From the NCBI RefSeq assembly GCF_013426205.1, contig NC_089428.1, positions 2,418,001-2,482,000 of the forward strand: a stretch of 64,000 nt of DNA, written 5' to 3'. Below, in pieces: positions 1-12,894 of this stretch (within the stretch, counting starts at the first letter, position 1; each line of letters opens with the position of its first letter). A program made the position numbers and the translations under genes. This stretch comes from Metarhizium brunneum (Eukaryota; Ascomycota; Sordariomycetes; Hypocreales; Clavicipitaceae). The notes under the pieces were generated by a model, which was not told the origin of the DNA, searched no databases, and saw only the letters and a list, made by a program, of their open reading frames with translations.

Positions 1-531
1 ACTGCGTACATATGTCGACGGTATTCTGGACGGGAAATCAGCCTAGCTTCCTGATTGTGTCTGGATGAATGTGGGCTTATAACGTGGAGGATAAACACCC
101 CAAGCTCGTGAGTCGAGCATCCACCCCCGTGCGGCGTGGAATGTCGCCCTGCAACGTGCCAATTTATGGAGAAGCCGTTGCGAACCAGCCGTCAGGGACA
201 TGAAATATCCATGTCTGCATATTGGTTGCTTTGGCGCGTCAAAAGCCAACACCCGGACAACCCATGGTCACAAAGGTACTTGAAAGTTTCCATAACAACA
301 TCAAGTGTCAACGTCCTGAGCACAGCACAAACGCCGCCATTTAAATATTCTGACATGAAACTCCTCAAACGTCACGGTGCAACGTGGCAGTCAATACAGG
401 AACACCCAAATCATCAAGTTCAATGTATCTATCCCCAGAGACTGTTATAGTGAAGAAGCGAAAACTTTCGAGTGCGACTTGGCTGTTGAGCCCAGTCACA
501 AATTGTAAACACGTCTGGTCGTACGGAAATC
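1..531. other. Left edge, no gene supported
   Basis: I see no reading frame with coding character or splice signals here. It is the 3' flank of the minus-strand enterotoxin-like gene. A weak alternative is that this gene continues leftward through a further intron beginning near 535, but the sequence after that point does not resemble the next part of its repeat module. Confidence 0.4.
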
Positions 532-2626
532 CTACGCCCAGTGCCAGTCTCTGAGAGACAACTCTCCACTCAGCGTCGACGGTCCCTCAAAACGATCAAA
601 CCACTGATATATGTCGCGCCACTTGGTAACCTCTGCGGTTTTCGCCGACCCTTCACAATGGGCTATAAGTTTGAAAGCTAATACCGGAAAAACCTTGTAT
701 TAGCATCACGCATCTGTTATAAAAAGACGGGGCAAACATACTTGCGACCTCCCATGGATCTGCCCAGTGGCTTGTGCCCTCCCTAGAGTAGACTGCAACT
801 TGTCTAACATCCTTTGGAGACAGCACCGATTTTCCAAAGACACTTTCCAGTTCAATAGGCTTCGTTACCGAATCACCACGCGAGGGAGATGACATGAGCA
901 GGATATTGCTCGGGGTGAATGCGCTGTCGCTAAAGTCAAGCATGATCTCGTCGTTGGTTCCGGCTCCGCTGCCCTGATACACCCCTTTGCCCAGCTCAAG
1001 ATATGCCTCGAGCGATTTGAATTCGGTACAGGCATGCGGCTGCCCGGGCGGCATGACGGCGATTGTCTTGGTCTTGTCGTCTGGTGTCTCCCACTGCCAG
1101 TCACCAAGAGCAACATGGCCGTTAAAATGGGACGACCCATACCCCGGGTTCATGTCGCCGAACCGGTTGAACCAATCGTAGACATTGTCGTATTTCTTGA
1201 CAACAACTCTCCTCGACGACTCGACGCACGTTCCGTAAATGTAGAGACCTGTTCGGCGCAATGTTAGGCCACGTTGTCTTGCCCTGGCGGGCGGGAAACA
1301 TACCTCCAATCTCCCACGAGTCCGGATTCTTCTGCTCATCCTGCACCGAGTATAATTGAAACGATTTGACAGCTTCAACGAGGACTTGCTTTGATCCAAA
1401 GGCCTTTTCAAGGTCCACCGAGATTGTGGCCTCGTCTCCGTGCGACGGATGTTTTAGGATGGTTTGGTGATTGTGCCCCCCGAACTCGATGACAATGTCA
1501 TCGACGGTGCCGGCGCCATCAAAGCCCCAAAGCCCATTTCCCATGGTCAACTTGGCCTCGAGGGACTTGAAGTAGTTGCATGTTTCCACGTCGGTTTGCT
1601 CCGATTCTTTGACAGCCTCACACAGGCCGTCCTGCGCCTGCGCTTGCTGTCTGCAATACACGGACACGGCATTCTCGCAACTTCCCGGTATTTCCGTAGC
1701 TTGGTCTTCATCACGTCCCCAGAGCGATGGGCCTACACCTAGATGCGCAGCTATGGTGCGAATCAACGCCGGGCACGGTCCATTCGCCAGATTGCCCTCG
1801 ATGATACCATATCTTGCAAGCCTCACGTCTGCCTCCAGAGACGACAGATACTGCACCACTATCGAGTCCATCGACAGAGCTGCACAAAAGATCCATGTCA
1901 GCACGATGTTCCTGGAGAAAATTGCAGATTTCGCTTACGGTTCGTAACAGCAGGCAGGAGCTGAGCTTGTCCCTGTTCCTCTCCCCAGCCAATGAGGCGC
2001 CTAAACGACTGTCGTAAATTCGCATCCAGAATGCTCGATGCGCCGGTTAAGTAGTGCAGCAGTGCCCGGGTGAAGTGATCAGCAGCCACGCCGTTGAGAT
2101 AGCGTTGGTCCATCTGCCGCATCTCTGGGACTCCGTAATTTGCCTGCCCAGATATCGCGCCAAACTGGTTCCACGAAGTGTTGAATCGGTCATTGACAGT
2201 CCATCCAGCCTCGTTAGCTTGTTCACGGTCCTCAACAGACTGATGCCTCCGCACCTGCGAGAAGAATACGCCATAGGTGGAAAGATGGGACTCTGAGCGT
2301 ATGGTGTGTGGCCCTAGAGCAAGTTCGACAATCACTGTATCGCCATTTGAGAACTGTTCCCCAACAGAGGTTTCCAGCTCCAATCCGAATTCGCCAATGT
2401 CTCTTCGGAATGGGTTAGTATTGAAAAGGACGCCCTGCTGTTGAAAATTCTGCCAGTCTCTTTGTGGGACCCAGAGGTACGCATTTGCGGGCGCGTCCAT
2501 GACGACATTGAAGGAGGTGGTGGGTGATGAGGCTGACGAGGATGGCGACGGTGTTGTTGGTACTGCACCAGAGTAACTCGGCCATAGTATCGAGCATAGG
2601 CCTACAGCCCAGCTCAAGGAGATCAT
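532..2626 (-). CDS. Secreted enterotoxin-A-chain-like protein with three repeated C-terminal modules
   Basis: Four exons (2626-1939, 1879-1304, 1248-742, 677-532) give about 638 residues. All three introns have GTAAGC or GTATGT donors, good branch sites (GCTGAC, CCTAAC, GCTAATAC) and are phase 1. The start has a hydrophobic signal peptide (MISLSWAVGLCSILW) followed by a Ser/Thr/Pro linker. Exon 1 resembles the N-terminal region of fungal heat-labile-enterotoxin A-chain-like proteins. I do not see the Arg, STS and ExE residues expected of an active ADP-ribosyltransferase. Exons 2, 3 and 4 each carry a related module (markers: YDNVYDWFNRFG in exon 3 and a WRDIYQWFDRF counterpart in exon 4; FKSLEA; GAGT-DEI; DPWEVAS). 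The third module is cut short by a stop at 534-532, so the C-terminus is truncated relative to module 2, or one more exon was missed. Such proteins are common in insect-associated Hypocreales. The family call is from memory of sequence character; the exon structure is firmer than the name. Confidence 0.55.
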
Positions 2627-5463
2627 GGTCGCTGAGACAAAAGGATATCAGGACGTTGCGTTGCAAATATACAAGGTTCTGTGCATGTCAAGACCAATCT
2701 GCTTGGGAGTAGTAAACAGATTATATAGATTGCGGCATCTGGTAACTAATATCGACGTCGGCTGCCATTATGACCACGGTCCCAGTGGCTTCGCATTCAA
2801 TCTATTGAGCCGCTTAGAGATTCTCGCGCTATTGGCTTGGCCGGTTATACCGATACTTCATAATGCAAGGACCTAGTAGAAAATACAAACATGATGAAGA
2901 CGCATCGACGTCCTACATTTCAATAAGACCCCCTCTTGCTATCGTATCTGAATATTTGAAGCTCATTATAGATGGGTAATGGGACTGTTTATACGGGAAA
3001 TTGCATGATGTCATCAATTTTCCAAGGCTCTCGGGATATATTGGCCGAGATGTTTAGTTGACGAGTAGTGATAAATAACATGTGTGGCATGTAGTTAATA
3101 AAGTCCCATATAACATCTATACGCAAAGCCTAGTCGATACAAACTGCTATAGCACTCCTTGTATACCCACGTGGCCCAATCATGCATCTACCACATAATT
3201 TGCTTCACCAACGGGACCCCCACACGCTCCTCGGTAGCGTAAGCGACATGTATTGGAATGCCAACCTATACATATATATGCTCTCATAAGTAGTTACCAG
3301 TTGTCGTCTGATTGGCTGCTCGCCCAAACATGGAGCTTCGACAAGCTTTCCGCGGCCCGAGAGATAAGAAGGCCTACCCGGCGATCGTGCCAAGATTTAC
3401 GTATCAGACCATGAGGGAAGCGAAAATCTTGGCATCTATGCTAGCTGGCAAGGCTAGAGTTCTAGTCCTGTCTTCAGAAACAGGACGGTGAGCAGATTTC
3501 TTACATGGGGTGCGAGCCGCAAAGCCAGGTGGTAGAAAACTGGCGTCATATAATAGCGGTCACTATTGCGCTAAAGGCATCAATGACTTGGAGTGCGAAT
3601 TCTGTGAAGTAAGTGAAAAAATAAAAAAAAATAGCCATGGATATTGACCTGTGTCTTGTAAGCAGTCTCGGCTCTTCGGCGTTTCGGCTCTTCGACTGAG
3701 CGGAAGCCACTTGGTACGATCCCAGCTGCAACAAGGGCCCAGAGGCCATCAGTCGGAGGGTAAGACTGCCAGACGAAACGATATCAAGAAGATTCGGCAG
3801 AAAAAGACTATGCGAGGCCACCTCACTGCGCCAGGTTGCTGCATGAAGTGTAATTCGTTGTGGCAGAGGTCTCATCGTAAAATGAGACGCTGAATGGCTA
3901 TGGTTCTGTAGGGAAGGGGAATGCAACAAAGTTAGCATGAGCCAGGACGGCGTTACAAAAAGGAGGCCTCGGAGCTTTTGACACCTTGAGGTAAGCATCG
4001 TATTATTCCGCCGCCACGCATGGCAGAGGACGGGTTAGATCGGGTCATGATGTTTTTTTGAAGGCTGGAGACTGGCTCAACCGCAATTGTGTTTTAAAAC
4101 AGAATGCCTAATCGTGCCTAATCACTGAAACGCCGAGGTGAAATAATGACAAGCGTTAGGTTGGCGAGGCTTTCAAGTACGAGTCTATTTCTGCTTTCTC
4201 AGCCAGTTTGACTTTGATTCCAATCCTGGGTAGTTTAACGTTTCTGAGACTTTTGACAACCAAGGACGCTTCTCAACCACGTACTACTGATTTGGACCAT
4301 GGCTTGCGGACTTTTCCTGTGGGGTTGAAGATTGAAAATCTGGGCTTATGGTAAAGATTACTCAAGGGTCTCATACCGCACAGATTTGGATTGGAACGGA
4401 GAGGGAGAGTGCAACATACGCAGACAAGTATTGGGGTTTCTTGGATGGGTTGGTGCATTTCTGCGCCTCGCAAGCTTGGAGAGGGACTGTGCCTCCGTAC
4501 ACTCGGTGACAAACATCTGCCCACCTGGGAAGCTGTTCTATAGGTCATCTTTCCGGCGGAGAGTAGTACGCCCCATGTATTCGGGCGCATTGGGAATATG
4601 TTTCTGCAGTCGTATAGAGGATGGGAAAGGGTGTATTGCATTCGTAGTCTCTGTATAGGGTAGGGAAGTATAACAGCGAAATCAAGTCGGTCCAGTATAG
4701 ACAACATGGTAAGGCTTTAAGATACACTTGACTACCATGGTAAGAATGATGCAGCTTATATATCGGACTTTGACAACGCTCTCTTGTAAAATTATGTAGC
4801 CACTCTGGGGGAAATACGGTATTTAAGGGTATGATAGTAAGGCGTATATACTCGAATCGCCATTGTCTTATTTACCCCGAACCTACCTTGGAGCTACTGA
4901 CCGAGGGTAGAAAGATCCTTTGTCTGTCCAAGAACATTGAATGTTATAACTTGGAGACTTTAATAATATGAATGCTCCGACAAAAGAAAAAGCATGGCGT
5001 GAATTGGGTTAGAAATTTTGGCAATTGTACTCGATGTATTTATATAATTTGCCCAACTGCCCACCGCTTGTCCAATGCCTGCTTTGGAACATGACAGCAA
5101 GCAACCAGTTGACCTCTCAATACGCCATCCCCCGCACAGCCCGCGTCAATCGTTGCCGACACTCCCCAATGCATCCTGCCACGGTTGGAGATGGATTCGT
5201 GGATTCTCCAAAAAAGGCAACCAACATTGAGCCAACGTGCGGCCCGTCGGCCCGTCGCTCCGACATTTGGTCAACTCGGAGCCTTGCTCAAACTCTAAAA
5301 ACACATCTACACATCGCACTCTATTATCTCGCACACACTGCTCTCCCCGAATCTTCCGTTCAACTCTCTTCCGTTCCTCCGTGACTAGTCCAGTCGTAAT
5401 TCGCCTCATCACCTCGGACCATCTCACTCTTCCCGTCAGGCATCACGACCCAACCCGCACATC
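2627..5463. other. Intergenic, 2.8 kb, no gene supported
   Basis: Divergent promoter space between the enterotoxin-like gene and the MFS gene. Open frames on the minus strand near 3546-3998 and 4273-4707 lack coding character and splice-supported extensions. The last 300 bases before 5464 are CT-rich with short C-rich tracts, typical of a fungal core promoter and 5' UTR. Confidence 0.4.
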
Positions 5464-7085
5464 ATGACAACCACAACCACCGACACCGTCGCCGAAACCG
5501 TGCAAAACATCCCCCTCACTGAAACACCACACGCCACCACAGTCGACGCTCCTCCACACCCATCACCAGCAGCAACCCTCAAGCTCATCAGCGTCGGCTT
5601 CTCCTTCTTCGTCGCCGGCGTCAACGACGGCAGCACGGGCGCCCTGCTGCCGTACGTCATACGCGAATACGGCATCAGCACCGCCATCGTGTCCAGCGTG
5701 TACGGGCACCCCCCTCCCTTCGCGTGCCCTCTCCCCCAGCGCCACTAACCACATCTCCCCGCCAGATACGGCGCCAACTTTGCCGGCTGGTTCTCGGCGG
5801 CCGTCGCCAACGCCCATCTATGCTCGCATCTCGACCTCGGGGCCATGCTCGCCCTCGGCGCGGCGTGCCAAGTCGCCGCGCATAGCCTCCGCGCGTGGGA
5901 CCCCCCGTTCGGCCTGTTCGTCGCCACCTTCTGGCTCGTGAGCGTCGGCCAGGCCTTCCAGGACACGCACGGGAACACGCTGGCGGCGGGCGTCGCCGGC
6001 GCGCACCGCTGGCTCGCCGCCATCCACGCCGCCTACATGGCCGGGTGTCTCGCCGGGCCCTTTGCCGCCACGGCCGTGGCCGCCGCCTCGCGGTGGCACC
6101 TGTTCTACGCGTTCCCGCTGGCCGTGGGCGTCGCCAACCTGGCCCTGGTGCTGGTTGCCTTTCGCGACTCGCTGCGGCTCAGGGCGGACCGGGACCGGGA
6201 CCGGGGCACGCGGCCGTCGAGAAGCGGCGAGGCGTGGCGGCTCATCCGCGCGACTGCCGCCACGCCGAGCGTGTGGTTTCTGTGCGCCTTCTTCTTCTTC
6301 TACCTGGGCTCGGTGCTGACGGCCGGCGGCTGGGTGGTCGAGTATCTCGTCGACGTGCGCCGCGGCAGCCTTTCGCAGGTGGGATACGTCCCGGCCGGCT
6401 TCAGCGGCGGCGCGCTGCTGGGCCGGCTGTTGCTCGCGGAGCCTACGCACCGGTTTGGCGAGCGCGGCATGGTCTTTGTCTATTGCCTGCTTTCTACCGC
6501 CCTCCAACTTGTCTTTTGGCTGTGAGTTGTCGCTTTTCTACTGCTTGTCCCTTTGGCGTAGCCAACCGGGATGCTTTGAATCACGGACTCTGTGTCTTTT
6601 TCTCCTTCTCCAGTCTATTTGAATTACTTTGCTACTTTTCTCCCTCGCATTTCTAACCATCACACCACCCGCCACCCAGTGTACCAAACATCATTGCTGC
6701 CTCCATCGCCGTAAGCTTCATCGGCTTCTTCACCGGCCCGCTCTTCGCAACAGTAAGTGAGCCGTCCCATCTCATCCACGGCGCAGTAGCAGCCTCTACG
6801 CCGCTGATACACGGGATCTTGCCCTAATCCAAATCCTCGCAGGGCATATCGCTCGGGTCCAAGCTTTTCCCTCGGCATATACACTCCACGGCGCTGGCGC
6901 TGGTGTTTGTCTCTGCCCAAATGGGCGGCTCATTGTTCCCCGTCATCACGGGCGTCGTGTCATCCAACGCCGGAGTACAAGTGTTGCAGCCCATCCTGGT
7001 CGGGCTGCTCGCCGCCACCGCCATCAGCTGGCTCTGTGTCCCTCGACCGAAGGACTCTGCACACGCAGGGCTGCACCAAGAGTAG
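5464..7085 (+). CDS. Major facilitator superfamily transporter
   Basis: Four exons (5464-5699, 5766-6521, 6680-6752, 6843-7085) give 435 residues with consistent phases. The introns carry GTACGG, GTGAGT and GTAAGT donors, with a CCTAAT branch site in the last. The protein begins with a Thr-rich cytosolic tail and then a run of hydrophobic helices. GVNDGSTGALLPYVIREYG in helix 1 and VSSVYGANFAGWF in helix 2 match the fungal MFS group often labelled 'bypass of stop codon protein 6'. Its length fits a 12-helix carrier in the plasma or vacuolar membrane. The substrate is unknown. GC content is very high in exon 2 and much lower in the flanks, as expected for a conserved gene beside AT-richer sequence. 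Confidence 0.85.
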
Positions 7086-8082
7086 CACCATCCTGTGCTG
7101 TGCTGCGCGGCCCGCGTCTCTCTCCGGGTATACGTGCCCGGGGGTCGTGTGTACGTCTCTGCTTAGATGCTTCTAAATTAGAAACGAAGCTATTAACCAT
7201 GCTTGAACAGGGCGAATTGGCCTCCCGTGTTTGTTCCACGGTTGTGGTTTGTGGTCCCGCCCATCAATCTTCATTACAGTCAAGTCTTCCTGAATCATTC
7301 CGTCCCAACAACTCCAAGACACTTTGGGGAATGAAGCAACTTGACCTGCCTCGATACAAGTAGAGAATAAATACGCAGGACGAACCAGCAACACCAGCAT
7401 ACGTATATCCAAGGTCCCTCAGATAAATCGTACATGCCAGTAGGGGCGCTCGCCCTCATCCAGACCACAGGGTTTCGCCACGCTTACCCTCATATGTACC
7501 GTGGAAACAACCCCCCACTGACGCGAATACATTCCTAGGCAAATGTCCGCTTCCATGAGACAGGCGTCTACTTGCCTTGCAAACTGTGTGACAGCACACA
7601 CCTTGGTTAGCTTTGATATGCATCAGCTGGCGCGAGTGAGACGTCATGAAACTGAAGCCCCTTACAATACGGTGTACATGGCGCTCATTGTATCAAGCAT
7701 GCCCAGCGATTATACAACAAATTCAAAGGGATACATCTCATTCCAAAGCGGATGCACAATTGTTATTCTACAATTCATAAATGGTCATCTGTATTCGTTG
7801 TATTCAAGGTGTAAAATGTAACAAAAGAACGAGCCTTGGTTCGGCCAGGGTATCTACGTCGCCAGTAAAGATGCAGTACGCTCGAAATATTAACATGACA
7901 ATCTTCCCAACGCCATAAAATGAAACGTACCCCCTCATGCCTGTGTCATTCAAAAATGCTGCAAACTGCCTCGTCCCCTTCCCTTGTATAACCCAACCTC
8001 CCAGATGCAAAGTCAAAACGTTGAGGGTATTAGCCAATACTTTATATGTTGCCAATACTGTGCTGTGGCAATGGGCGCAGCT
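7086..8082. other. Intergenic between convergent genes
   Basis: 3' flanks of the convergent MFS and coiled-coil genes. No coding frame or repeat is evident. AT-rich runs near 7720-7900 are compatible with polyadenylation regions. Confidence 0.4.
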
Positions 8083-10711
8083 CTACTCCTGCAGGATTTC
8101 TGTCAAGGATTCGCGATCAATAGTCTCGGCCGTGACCTGCGCTGGAGCTCCTTTACGCTTTTGTAAAGCCCAATATTGCTGGAATCCAGGGATTGCGCCG
8201 GGTTGGTTGATCCCAGGGGATCGATGTGATTCCTTGTCCCTCTCTGTAGCCTTGTTTTCGGGTTTCAACACAGGAGATGAGCCTGGACTAGGACTGCTAC
8301 CGCCCCAAGGACGCCATCCTACCCATTTGCCCAGCTTGCCTTGTGGTGTAGCCGGACTGCTAGACAATCGTGCAGCATTCGGACTCGAGTTCGCCCTTGG
8401 GGTTTGAAATCCAGCAAAATGGTCTCGTAATGTGGCGTCACTGCGTTTCGATGGCGTTTTTGAAAGAGTAGGTCGGGCAATAACGCCCGTGACGACGGCT
8501 TCAACACCACCCAGGGGCCGCAGGGTCATTTGGCTGGGTCTCGATTTCAACGTATGAATGTCAAGGCCGCCAGATAGGGACATGATGGACTCGTGTGATG
8601 TCACGCGATGCAACCGAGGGCGTGGCATCATCTCATCGGCACGATGATCCGTATCCGAGGCAAGGGATGAGCCCTCTGTAGGCGTTGCAGTCTCCAACGT
8701 AAGCGATGGCGGCTTTGTCGGTATATTAAGTGGGGGAAGACTGGGCTCCTCCTCGTCTTCTTCTTCGATAGTCTCTTTGGTGTAGCGCGGATAATTTGCT
8801 GGGCCACAGGGTGGCGTGTCTGGTACAGAGTCCATCAGTGACATTGCAAGTGACTGGAAGCTGACCGTTGAGGAGACGGATGGTCTCTTGGAATGGGCAG
8901 CGCGCCAGGTCGGGGACATGGGATCAAAACTAGTTGTTGGAGATGTGGGTGGGTCCGAATCGGTGAAGGTAGAGTCAAAGACTCGGTTCTGCTGTATTTG
9001 TGGCGAGCTTGGCAGTGATGACGAGAATTCAGACGTGGCTCGAGAGTGGCCACCGCAGGCCCGAGTAGGTTTCGACATGGTAGGTGTTGTCTCGCCCGCA
9101 GGAACGCTGGAGAGCAGAGCAGGGGCCGTCGGAGACGACGTGAGGGCCCCCCAGTTGCCCGAGTTTCGCGGTGATGATGGGGCCGACGCAGCCGGGGGTG
9201 TGAAAATGCCGGGAAGAAGTCCCTGTCGCTTCTTTTTAGGTTTCCGGGGTTCGTGCTTCGGTGATACGTGGTAGTGGTGATGGATGTGCAGTTCCTGGGA
9301 AGCAGGCGGTGGTTCAAGTAAAGGCTCTAGCTCCGCCCTCAGTGTTGATGCTCTGCTGGAGTCAGGGGGCATCGGTTGATGGTGAACGAGCTGGTCCCGT
9401 AACGACTGGATCTCGTCATTTGAGTTGATGAGCATTTCCCGCAACTCGGCCATTCCAAGCTGCAAGTTGGCATTGTCCTGTAACAGATCTCGGACGAAGT
9501 GGCCCACAATCTTACCGCCATTCTTATGTTCCTGTAGAGATTTGGAAGCAGCAGCACCCTTAAGCCGCCCGGCAGCCGTGTCGAGCTGTTTCTCGATTTC
9601 GCGCTGCCGCTCCATTCTCTCCATGACTTCAGAATGACGTTCGCGCTCCTGACGGGCCTCATCTTCGATACGATCCAGCTGATCCTGCATATCTAGGATG
9701 CCGCGTTGCGCTTCCTTGAAGCGCTGAGCGTGGGACCTAGCATCCTCCTTGGAGCTGCGGAGTTCGTTGAGCAGTTTCTCTTGCTCGTCCTCGAGGAAGG
9801 CGAGATGACGCTCAACGTCGGCAGCGCGGCCGGCAGAAGATTCGAGTAGACGGACGGTTTGTTGCGAGGATAGAAGACTGGACTCGAGACTTTTGATCTT
9901 GATATCGGAATCGGTCAGGGTGTTATTGAGGGCTTCTAGTTGTTCGAGCAAGTCCCGGTTTTGGTTGATCTTGCTCTCATTTTCGGCTTCGAGCCCGCGC
10001 TTGTCCATCTCCAATTTCTCTATACGGGCATTAAGTTCGACTCGCTCTCGCTCGGCATCGGCCATGTAGGCTTCATGCCGTGCTAATAAAGCCTGCAGGG
10101 CAAATATCAGTGACGAAGTCATGGAATTGTCAAGACACAAAGAGCCATGCTGGCAAACGGAAAACAAAAAAAACACCCACGAGATTTAGTGAGGCAGACA
10201 AGAAAGGACATGAAAGGATGGTGAAACCATTGTTTGCAAAAGAGTGCTATAAGTGTCCAGGCGCGTTGTTGTTGTTTTCTTGCTTGTCCAAGTCAAACAG
10301 GGGGGAAGGCGGTTCATCATGGAACGCAGACGACGATCGGAATGCTCCAAGTCGGCCAAGACGAGACCGGCCTCCACACCCCCCGTCAGGCGCGCAGCTC
10401 GCGTGTCTTGGGACGGGTAAAAAAGAAAGAAAAGCAAATAAAAAAAAAGCTGGGGCAAGAGGCAGCTAGTAAGGTCGAGGGTAGCACAAGCCCCAGACGT
10501 ACAAACGTCAACGTACCTGGCCGAGTTGAGCAGCGATGTGGACATCTTTTTCGACGGATTCGAGGATTGAGCAGTTGCGGCGCAAGAGCAGGCACTCGTC
10601 GCTCCCGCAGCAGCAGTGAAGGGTCGAAGATGCATCCCGACAACGCTCGCGCGGGCGGGCGCCCAGATCGGGGGTCGCGGCTCGAGATCGAGAAGCCATG
10701 ATCTCTCGCAT
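8083..10711 (-). CDS. Conserved fungal coiled-coil protein
   Basis: Two exons: 10711-10517 and 10092-8083, joined by a 424-nt phase-0 intron (donor GTACGT, acceptor TGCAG). This gives 734 residues, or 730 from the second in-frame ATG at 10699. The join produces a continuous stretch reading AAQLGQ then ALLARHEAYMADAER, the conserved start of this family. Residues from about 65 to 300 are heptad-rich and charged (long coiled coil). The rest is disordered, rich in Ser and Pro with many SP/TP sites, and contains a short HIHHHYHV histidine cluster. Fungal homologues are usually labelled 'intracellular transport protein' or 'viral A-type inclusion protein', which says little. A scaffolding or spindle-pole/cytoskeletal role is only a guess. 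Confidence 0.75.
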
Positions 10712-12208
10712 CAGCGACGCCGAGGCTGGGCGTCGTCAGATGAAGGCGACGGCAGACAAAATGATGCGGTCGCGATCACCATGGTCCAGGGCCGAAAGGG
10801 GATCAGGCCCGCAGCTGGGAGTGTCTGGACGCGGGTGGACGTTAAAAAGGCCAGATGCGAGCGAGGGCTGCGCCGACAGAACGAAGCTGCTGGTGATACC
10901 AAGTCAAACAGTCGGTCTCGAATAATTTTTGCGTGTCGAAGTGTCCGTCAAGTGGGTTTTGCCCACTGCCGAGGAGGAATGGAGGGGAAATGAGCACGGC
11001 AATGCAGGGGAGGAACACAGGACAATTAAGCGTTGATAGGGCCAAAAAAAAAATAGGAGATATGGCAAGGCGCTCCTGGCAGCCAAAGATATGCAGTGAT
11101 ATTAGGTCAAGTGGATGAGAGGTTGGACGCGGATGTCAGGACGCATCTCGGACATTTAGAGTCACGAGCTTGAGTGGAGTGAAGGTTGGGCGCCAGAGTG
11201 GGCGAGTGGATAATCTGGACTCGCACTAGACATCAAGACATATGCAGGGTGGGGTTCCAACAGGTTGGCATTGAACCACGGACATGAAGGTGATTAATCG
11301 ACCCAAGAGTCGAGATTCAACAGCAATTGAACCGTCCAAGGTGCTATCTGCGCCGACCGAGGACGGCAAGATGCAGAGCAGGGCAGAACAGCACCAGACA
11401 GACATGAACAGCACATGAACACATGCAGCACACGAACAGCACGGCCATGGCCAAGCAGTCTTCCTCTCCTTCTCCCTCTTCGTCCCAACTCCCGGCACAC
11501 ACCACCACTTGACGCCGCCACATTCTTTTTTACTTCGCGCCTCGTCCCGTCATGCATGCCGCTTGTCTCGTTTTAAACGTTCCCAACCGGCCGTGTGGAA
11601 CAAAACGCGAACGAGCGGCGGGTCTTGTTCCCATTCGACATGTCCCGATGTCCAGAAGTGTGGCAGACCCGACCGCCAAGTGGATAAAAATGGATAAATC
11701 TCATCCAAGCAATATTAAACGGGCATCTTTGGACTTTTCACCAACGTCTGCGCGTCGCTCAAGACGCGGCCACCATGTGACGCTTCACCACGGCCATGAT
11801 GAAGGGAACACGGTCTAGCAACATGGAAGCCACAACGTGCCCGTTCGCGGGGTTTCAGTCACACGGAATGGGTTTCACCGACTGTACTCCGTACCGAGCA
11901 TTGCATAAAGAAACGGGGTACCTATGAGAGCACGTCATGCCCTGCAATCTCTCCAGCTTCAATGCTGTTTCTTCGTCCCTCTTGACAACATCCACAACCC
12001 GGGGGAGGGGAACAGACTCCGAACAGCCCATGATCGGTGCCACCGACCGTGGCACACCATCACTTTGCTGCAAAGGACAGTATTGAATCATTCATTCGTC
12101 CATCCGCTCCATGAACCAAGTGAATTTTTATTGGAGCTCCTGTTCTGTGCGTGCTTGCCAGACTCCGGACCAAGCCACACCGCCACCCGACCGCCTCGCC
12201 TCGCCTCC
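10712..12208. other. Intergenic, 1.5 kb, no gene supported
   Basis: 5' flank of the coiled-coil gene and 3' flank of the lectin-like relic. It contains a poly-A run near 11044 and C-rich promoter-like sequence but no coding frame I would defend. Confidence 0.4.
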
Positions 12209-12894
12209 CTAGATTCGCTCGATTATGTGTGAAAACCCGCGAGAATCAACTGTATCGTCGCGTGCCAGATAGAATATGTGGTTGAAGCCATTAGCCGTCA
12301 CAACAGCTATCTGATTGTCCCCAACTGGCGGGCTGTCTCGTACGATCTGGGAGGAGCCCCATTGTCCGCTGCTCTTGGTCACTCGGCGCACGTTATCCAA
12401 CTTGTCAGCGTAATACAAGTAAGCTGTGCCCTGGTAGTTCGTCACAGCAATGGGCGTGCCGGCCTTTGCATCGCTCGTGCTGACAATGTCGTGGGCTGGC
12501 AGGAAAACGGTTACCATGGAGCCAGGTAGAGAATGTGCATCGACCAACACGAGAACTTACTTGTCCGGTCTATTAGACTAAACTCTTTCAGACGCCCATT
12601 TTTTGCTTCTTGATAGACAACAAAGCGCTCATCACTTGCCGGCTCATACCAAGCGCCAAGCGAGCTATTGAGCGCAACGTCGCCCCCGTCCATGTAAGAC
12701 GCAACATTGCCATTTGAGAAGCTGAATTCCTTCAACTTCACTTTATCCTTGGTACCACTGTAAGGTTGAAGATGGGAAAAGTCAGCATTTATCCAATCCA
12801 TTTTCTCAGTCAACATAAAGTGCCCTTCCACTAAGCTAGCCAGATGATTTATAGCCACGATAAGTGCCCCATCTGGCACATACGACCATAGCCG
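12209..12894 (-). pseudogene. 5'-broken lectin-like beta-propeller gene (fungal fucose-lectin type)
   Basis: Two exons, 12894-12561 and 12495-12209, are joined by a 65-nt phase-1 intron (donor GTAAGTTC, acceptor TGCCAG). The second exon carries a propeller-like repeat (GTPIAVTNYQGTAYLYYADK, then NVRRVTKSSGQWG). This resembles the C-terminal blades of secreted fungal fucose-lectin-like proteins. The frame has no ATG upstream: it is closed by an in-frame TAG at 12895-12897, which could also be the end of an acceptor (GCTAG). Beyond that the sequence turns into non-coding DNA with a palindrome and mobile-element relics. No signal peptide and only part of a propeller remain. I read it as a 5'-truncated gene; a missed upstream exon is the alternative. 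Confidence 0.45.

Noticed and set aside
3546..3998. 150-codon minus-strand open frame
   Set aside because: Composition is not coding-like, there is no splice-supported extension, and no family resemblance.
4273..4707. 144-codon minus-strand open frame
   Set aside because: Looks like a chance frame in AT/GC-balanced intergenic DNA; overlapping frames on the other strand are equally long.
5818..6507. 229-codon antisense frame inside the MFS gene
   Set aside because: Shadow of the very GC-rich exon 2; the sense frame has clear MFS motifs.
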